NCBI GenBank assembly: GCA_047616325.1
Contig: JBLHGN010000122.1
Location: 1 to 10,079 of the forward strand
Reading direction: 5' to 3'
Source: JBLHGN01 sp047616325
Lineage (GTDB): Bacteria; Pseudomonadota; Gammaproteobacteria; Pseudomonadales; Cellvibrionaceae
Length of the DNA: 10,079 nucleotides
This document shows positions 7,010-10,079 of the stretch, piece after piece (position 1 is the first letter of the stretch; the number at the start of each line of letters is the position of its first letter). Below the pieces are notes generated by a model. That model was not told where the DNA came from. It did no database searches and worked only from the letters and a program-made list of their open reading frames with translations. A program made the translations under genes and the position numbers.

Positions 7010-7897
7010 GTGTCTAGTAAATACAATAAATATATGTCTTTGGCCGGGGTAAATTTTTCCAACTACTCTGTGGATGAATTAAAGTCATTGGTAGCGGAAA
7101 TACTGGATGCAAAAATTCACGGCATCTCGTTTAGCCCATACCAAGATGGCCAAGGTCCTGGCACTCAGATCTCCGAAGAACAAATTCGACAGCGTTTGAG
7201 TGTTATTCAGAACAACGTAAACTGGGTTCGTTCGTTTTCGTGCACCGAAGGCAATGAACTTATACCAAAAGTAGCTGCGGAAAACGGCCTAAAATCCATC
7301 ATCGGCGTCTGGCTCAATGACGACCTTGAAAAAAATGAAGAAGAACTTGCTAGCGCCATCGAAGTGGCCAAACAGCAAACAGATGGCATTCTTGCTGTGG
7401 GCAACGAAGTGCTATTACGCGGTGACTTAACTGAAAATCAGCTACTGAACTACATTAACCGTGCAAAACAGGCGGTTCCTCACCTCGATATCGGCTACGT
7501 CGATGCATATTTTGAATTTGTCGACCACCCTCGCATTACCGACGCCTGCGATGTAATTCTCGCCAACTGCTACCCGTTTTGGGAAGGTTGCCCGGCCGAC
7601 TACGCCCTACCCTACATGAAGGACATGTATCGCCGGGCTACGCTCGCAGCCAATGGCAAAAAAGTGATTATTAGCGAAACTGGCTGGCCTAGCGTGGGCA
7701 CTTCTGAAGGCGGCGCTGTACCCTCCTTTGAAAATGCGATTCAATACTTTATTAACGTGTATCAATGGGCCCAAGAAGAAGGTATTGAAATCTTCTATTT
7801 TTCATCTTTCGACGAAACCTGGAAGGTAGGTACTGAGGGGGATGTTGGTGCATACTGGGGCCTTTGGGATAAAGACGGAAAACTAAAATATGTTTAG
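7010..7897 (+). CDS. GH17 beta-1,3-glucanase/glucosyltransferase-like enzyme, cytoplasmic (first of pair)
   Basis: A 295-residue protein starting at a GTG with a good ribosome binding site. It has a GH17 TIM barrel. The first strand is HGISFSPYQDGQGPG after an N-terminal helical lead-in of about 35 residues. ILAVGNEVLL carries the acid/base Glu (E133) and VIISETGWPS the nucleophile Glu (E223). FYFSSFDETWKVG and GAYWGLWDKDGK close the barrel. GH17 enzymes act on beta-1,3-glucan, either hydrolysing it or transferring glucosyl units; which applies here cannot be told. There is no signal peptide, membrane segment or binding module, which is notable because many bacterial GH17 proteins are secreted or fused to membrane glycosyltransferases. 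It starts 41 bases after the GH3 gene and overlaps the next gene by 8 bases, so the three are probably co-transcribed. The likely substrate is imported laminarin oligosaccharide. Confidence 0.88.
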   Translation: MSSKYNKYMSLAGVNFSNYSVDELKSLVAEILDAKIHGISFSPYQDGQGPGTQISEEQIRQRLSVIQNNVNWVRSFSCTEGNELIPKVAAENGLKSIIGVWLNDDLEKNEEELASAIEVAKQQTDGILAVGNEVLLRGDLTENQLLNYINRAKQAVPHLDIGYVDAYFEFVDHPRITDACDVILANCYPFWEGCPADYALPYMKDMYRRATLAANGKKVIISETGWPSVGTSEGGAVPSFENAIQYFINVYQWAQEEGIEIFYFSSFDETWKVGTEGDVGAYWGLWDKDGKLKYV

Positions 7898-8834
7898 CAA
7901 GCGAGAAGGTAAGGGGCGAATTGCAATAAGTCACGAACACGCCAAGGCCATTTGTTACTCGGGATATCGCGAGGGCCAAAGCCCGATTGAGAGCATCTAT
8001 CCCAGTTACGAAGAAGTACACCAAGACCTGCAGATTTTGTCCAAGCAGTGGCGCTATTTGCGTATGTATGACTGTGGCCCACATGCCGAGCGGGCACTTG
8101 AGGTTATCGTCAAAGAAAATCTTACGCTTAAAGTCATGCTGGGTTGTGATATATCCGCTGAGGTGAGCAACCCCAATTGCCCATGGGGTGCGGACTATTC
8201 CGACGAGATTTTGAAGGCCAACACAATCAAAAACGAACAGGAGATTGTACGCCTAACTTCCTTGGCAAACCGCTATAAAGAGCAGGTGTTTGCGGTGTCT
8301 GTTGGCAACGAAGCCAGCGTTGACTGGACGGATCACATGGTGCCGGTCGAGAAATTAACAGCTTATGTTCGCAAAATTAAAAGCGAAACCGAACACCCAG
8401 TTACATTTTGTGAAAATTATGTACCTTGGTTAAATAAGCTGGAACCCTTAGCGGCGGAATTGGATTTTATTTCCATCCACACCTACCCTGCCTGGGAATA
8501 CCAGACAATAGAAACAGCGCTCGAATACACAAAACAAAATTATTATTCGGTAGCATCTCACTACATAGATAAACCCGTAGTCATTACTGAAGCGGGCTGG
8601 ACCACTGCGTCGAATGGCCGAGGTATTGACGACTGGAACGCGTCTGAAGCCTTGCAGGCTGAGTACTACACTCAGTTAATGGAATGGACTAGCCAAGAAA
8701 AAATCTTCACTTTCGTTTTCGAAGCCTTTGACGAACCATGGAAGGGCTCACCTGATCCGCTAGAACCGGAAAAACATTGGGGTTTGTTTAAGGTGGATCG
8801 CACACCAAAAGCCGTTATGCAAGAGCGCTATTAA
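7890..8834 (+). CDS. GH17 family enzyme, cytoplasmic (second of pair)
   Basis: A 314-residue protein whose ATG lies inside the end of the preceding GH17 gene (8-base overlap). There is no strong ribosome binding site of its own, which suggests translational coupling. It has a GH17-type barrel: first strand ICYSGYREGQSP, FAVSVGNEASVDW with acid/base E141, LDFISIHTYPAWE, VVITEAGWTT with nucleophile E234, then FTFVFEAFDEPWKGS and KHWGLFKVDRTPK. It aligns motif for motif with its neighbour but otherwise differs widely, so the pair looks like old paralogues with different specificities rather than a recent duplication. The start and end of the barrel resemble the group annotated as exo-beta-1,3-glucanase (COG5309, Scw11-like). 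There is no signal peptide. It may act on a different linkage (beta-1,6 branch points) or chain length of the imported oligosaccharide; this is inference. No clear terminator follows. Confidence 0.87.
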   Translation: MFSKREGKGRIAISHEHAKAICYSGYREGQSPIESIYPSYEEVHQDLQILSKQWRYLRMYDCGPHAERALEVIVKENLTLKVMLGCDISAEVSNPNCPWGADYSDEILKANTIKNEQEIVRLTSLANRYKEQVFAVSVGNEASVDWTDHMVPVEKLTAYVRKIKSETEHPVTFCENYVPWLNKLEPLAAELDFISIHTYPAWEYQTIETALEYTKQNYYSVASHYIDKPVVITEAGWTTASNGRGIDDWNASEALQAEYYTQLMEWTSQEKIFTFVFEAFDEPWKGSPDPLEPEKHWGLFKVDRTPKAVMQERY

Positions 8835-9092
8835 ATGACGAGGCTGACCTCACAAAACCAAATACGACGTTGTGACCGATTGAGGGAAAGTTTAGCGACG
8901 CCGGCTCCCTGCGTATTATTTGTTTAGCTATTTGCCGAGCAGGTTTTTGTAGCGGGTTTGCAGCTTGACCTGCACCCGCTTCAAATGGTCTGCGTAGCGA
9001 GTCTATAGTTTTACTTTATTAGGCGATGGCAGACACACCCAAAGCCGCATTAAAGGTCTGCGTCTTTTCCCTTACATCATTTTATTATTCAA
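8835..9092. other. gap between convergent genes, possible dispersed repeat
   Basis: These 258 bases lie between the convergent GH17 and dsbB genes and hold no complete gene. The minus strand carries several protein-like stretches in shifting frames, each soon ended by a stop: TQTFNAALGVSAIA before a TAA at 9019-9021, and YADHLKRVQVKLQTRYKN before a TAG at 8928-8930. Such strings are common in dispersed intergenic elements or in the wreck of a gene. Another inverted repeat, GCAGAC / GTCTGC, spans 9029-9061. No hairpin is followed by a T-run, so neither flanking gene has an obvious intrinsic terminator here. Confidence 0.35.
8951..8980. repeat. strong imperfect hairpin
   Basis: AGCGGGT (8951-8957) pairs with ACCCGCT (8974-8980), and GCAG (8960-8963) pairs with CTGC (8970-8973). 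This leaves a 2-base bulge and a 6-base loop, so 11 base pairs in all. There is no T-run on either side, so it is not a standard terminator. It could be the core of a repeat element or a transcript-end hairpin for rho-dependent termination. Confidence 0.5.
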
Positions 9093-9632
9093 TCAAAGCG
9101 AGCCGCTTGGCAAACGCCAAGTATCAATTGCGCTCTTAATCATCAAAATTAACGCCACCGACGCCACAACAATTAAGGCAATAGAGCCGTAAGTAAGGCC
9201 TTCAACCATACTTAAACCAAACACAAGCTCTGGTGAAGAACCACACATGGCCCATACCTCAAACACGTTGGGAAACCAACTATTAAGTGGTAGCCAGGTA
9301 GGGAAGCCCGCATCCATATTACAACTGCTTTCATATAGCCCGCGCTCGATCAATACGCCGAGCCAACTTTTGTACAGTAGACAAGCCAATGAAACCAATA
9401 GTCCGCTTTGTGCAACTAGACGCCCGATTGTAGAGCGATGCAGTGCCAAGCCCAGCAAGGCGAAAAAAGTGCCTATTAAAGTCCACACTCTTGCATGAAT
9501 GCACAGCACACAAGGCGCTTGGTTTAAGATGTGTTGGTAAAACAAGGCAACGCCCTCTAGCCCAAACCCTATTGCGGCCACAATTAGCCAATACCAAGGG
9601 GTTAATATCCAGGTAGTCAGTGTTTTTAGCAT
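9093..9632 (-). CDS. dsbB: disulfide bond formation protein DsbB
   Basis: Inner-membrane quinone reductase that reoxidises DsbA and passes electrons to ubiquinone or menaquinone. From the ATG at 9632 the protein has 179 residues and its cysteines fall at 41, 44, 104 and 130, exactly the catalytic positions of E. coli DsbB, with Arg48 also conserved (PCVLCIHARVW). This fixes the start; the open frame continues upstream to 9764 and another ATG lies at 9647. Four membrane helices are visible: about 13-34, 50-65, 72-95 and 147-165. The first periplasmic loop holds CVLC. The second holds the other pair, with FPTWLPLNSWFPNVF between them, a family hallmark. GGA lies 8 bases before the ATG. No dsbA is present in the window. 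A perfect 6-base hairpin (9106-9121) covers the last codons. The GH16 enzyme has few cysteines, so a direct link to the glucan locus is unlikely. Confidence 0.93.
   Translation of the reverse strand: MLKTLTTWILTPWYWLIVAAIGFGLEGVALFYQHILNQAPCVLCIHARVWTLIGTFFALLGLALHRSTIGRLVAQSGLLVSLACLLYKSWLGVLIERGLYESSCNMDAGFPTWLPLNSWFPNVFEVWAMCGSSPELVFGLSMVEGLTYGSIALIVVASVALILMIKSAIDTWRLPSGSL
9106..9121 (-). repeat. hairpin in the last codons of dsbB
   Basis: CTTGGC / GCCAAG with loop AAAC is a perfect 6-base stem just before the dsbB stop. The bases after it on the minus strand have only short T pairs, so it is at best a weak terminator. Confidence 0.3.
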
Positions 9633-9999
9633 AAAAGTTCCGTTCATAGTCAGGTTGGTTACCCTAGCGATGCGCTTTAGATTGTCGATTAATGGGAAAA
9701 CATTATCGACTGTGGCCAAGTTTAATGTTGTTGTATGTATGCTTAAAAAACATCTAACAAACACAAAGTGCCATTCGCGTCAAATTAACCTAAGAGCCTC
9801 TAATAAATGAAATTGCCTCAGGGCTTCAAGTATTTTCGGTATCAAGGCGAGCTTTTGAAAGCAGGAATTATTATATCCGACAATTAATCAGCAAGAATGA
9901 CTCATTTTGATTTCATACTCGACTGCCACATAGTCGATTAGCCGCAAGATCAAGAAATCAACAAATCAACAAAATAGAGCAGCTTGATATAATGGCTGG
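9633..9999. other. region upstream of dsbB without a convincing gene
   Basis: This holds the presumed dsbB promoter, but I cannot pick out convincing -35/-10 boxes. Other visible elements are a perfect 6-base inverted repeat TCGACT / AGTCGA (9919-9937) and a tandem pair of AAATCAAC (9955-9970). A plus-strand ATG at 9807 opens a 26-codon frame ending at 9887 without a good ribosome binding site. I do not count it as a gene. Confidence 0.3.
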
Positions 10000-10079
10000 C
10001 TACGAAGAGTCAGCCCTAAAGTCTTCGGGCGTTTTACCTTGTAGCATATAGGCAAATGAAATAATCTCAGCTATCACAC
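10000..10079 (-). CDS. possible C-terminal end of a gene running off the right edge
   Basis: A minus-strand frame enters from the window edge and ends at a TAG at 10000-10002 after 25 codons. It reads as protein (IISFAYMLQGKTPEDFRAD), with a hydrophobic then charged pattern typical of a protein tail. This is too little to assign a family. Twenty-five open codons are not statistically strong, so it may be chance. Confidence 0.3.
   Translation of the reverse strand, partial: VIAEIISFAYMLQGKTPEDFRADSS

Noticed and set aside
9633..9764. Longer DsbB reading from 9764
   Set aside because: The extra 44 residues would displace all four cysteines from the E. coli positions 41/44/104/130; the 9632 start matches them exactly.
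9807..9887. 26-codon plus-strand frame beginning MKLPQGFKYF
   Set aside because: It is too short, has no good ribosome binding site and no known family.

Overview
The window looks like part of a chromosome from a marine or polysaccharide-degrading gammaproteobacterium, possibly of the Cellvibrio/Saccharophagus/Teredinibacter type. That is an inference from three things: moderate GC content by eye, an E. coli-like DsbB, and a secreted laminarinase that joins its catalytic domain to thrombospondin-type-3 calcium repeats. No 16S rRNA or other taxonomic marker is present.

The centre, about 1945-8834, is a compact beta-1,3-glucan (laminarin) utilisation locus. On the minus strand are a secreted GH16 endo-beta-1,3-glucanase with a TSP3 linker and a C-terminal beta-rich domain (1945-3426), and an AraC-family regulator (3702-4538). 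Divergent from the regulator, on the plus strand, is a tight three-gene unit: a GH3 beta-glucosidase (4695-6968), a GH17 enzyme (7010-7897) and a second, divergent GH17 enzyme (7890-8834) that overlaps the first by 8 bases. None of the three plus-strand enzymes has a signal peptide. The simplest model is that the GH16 enzyme cuts laminarin outside the cell, an uptake system not in this window imports oligosaccharides, and GH17 plus GH3 finish degradation in the cytoplasm. The AraC protein is the obvious local regulator. A motif, TATAGTGC(A/G)CT, occurs in the control regions of both GH3 and GH16 and is a candidate operator.

The left flank, 1-1844, is unrelated. It holds a class I SAM-dependent methyltransferase (1242-1844) and a single-HKD phospholipase-D-like gene (330-1044). 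The latter is broken by two one-base losses that both map to short homopolymers, so it is either a pseudogene or a sequencing artefact. Positions 1-329 hold only weak reading frames. The right flank, 8835-10079, holds a non-coding stretch with a strong imperfect hairpin and protein-like strings (perhaps a dispersed repeat), a dsbB gene whose four cysteines fall at the E. coli positions (9093-9632), a stretch with little visible content, and the possible tail of a minus-strand gene at the edge.

I saw no rRNA, tRNA, CRISPR array, transposase, or integrase.
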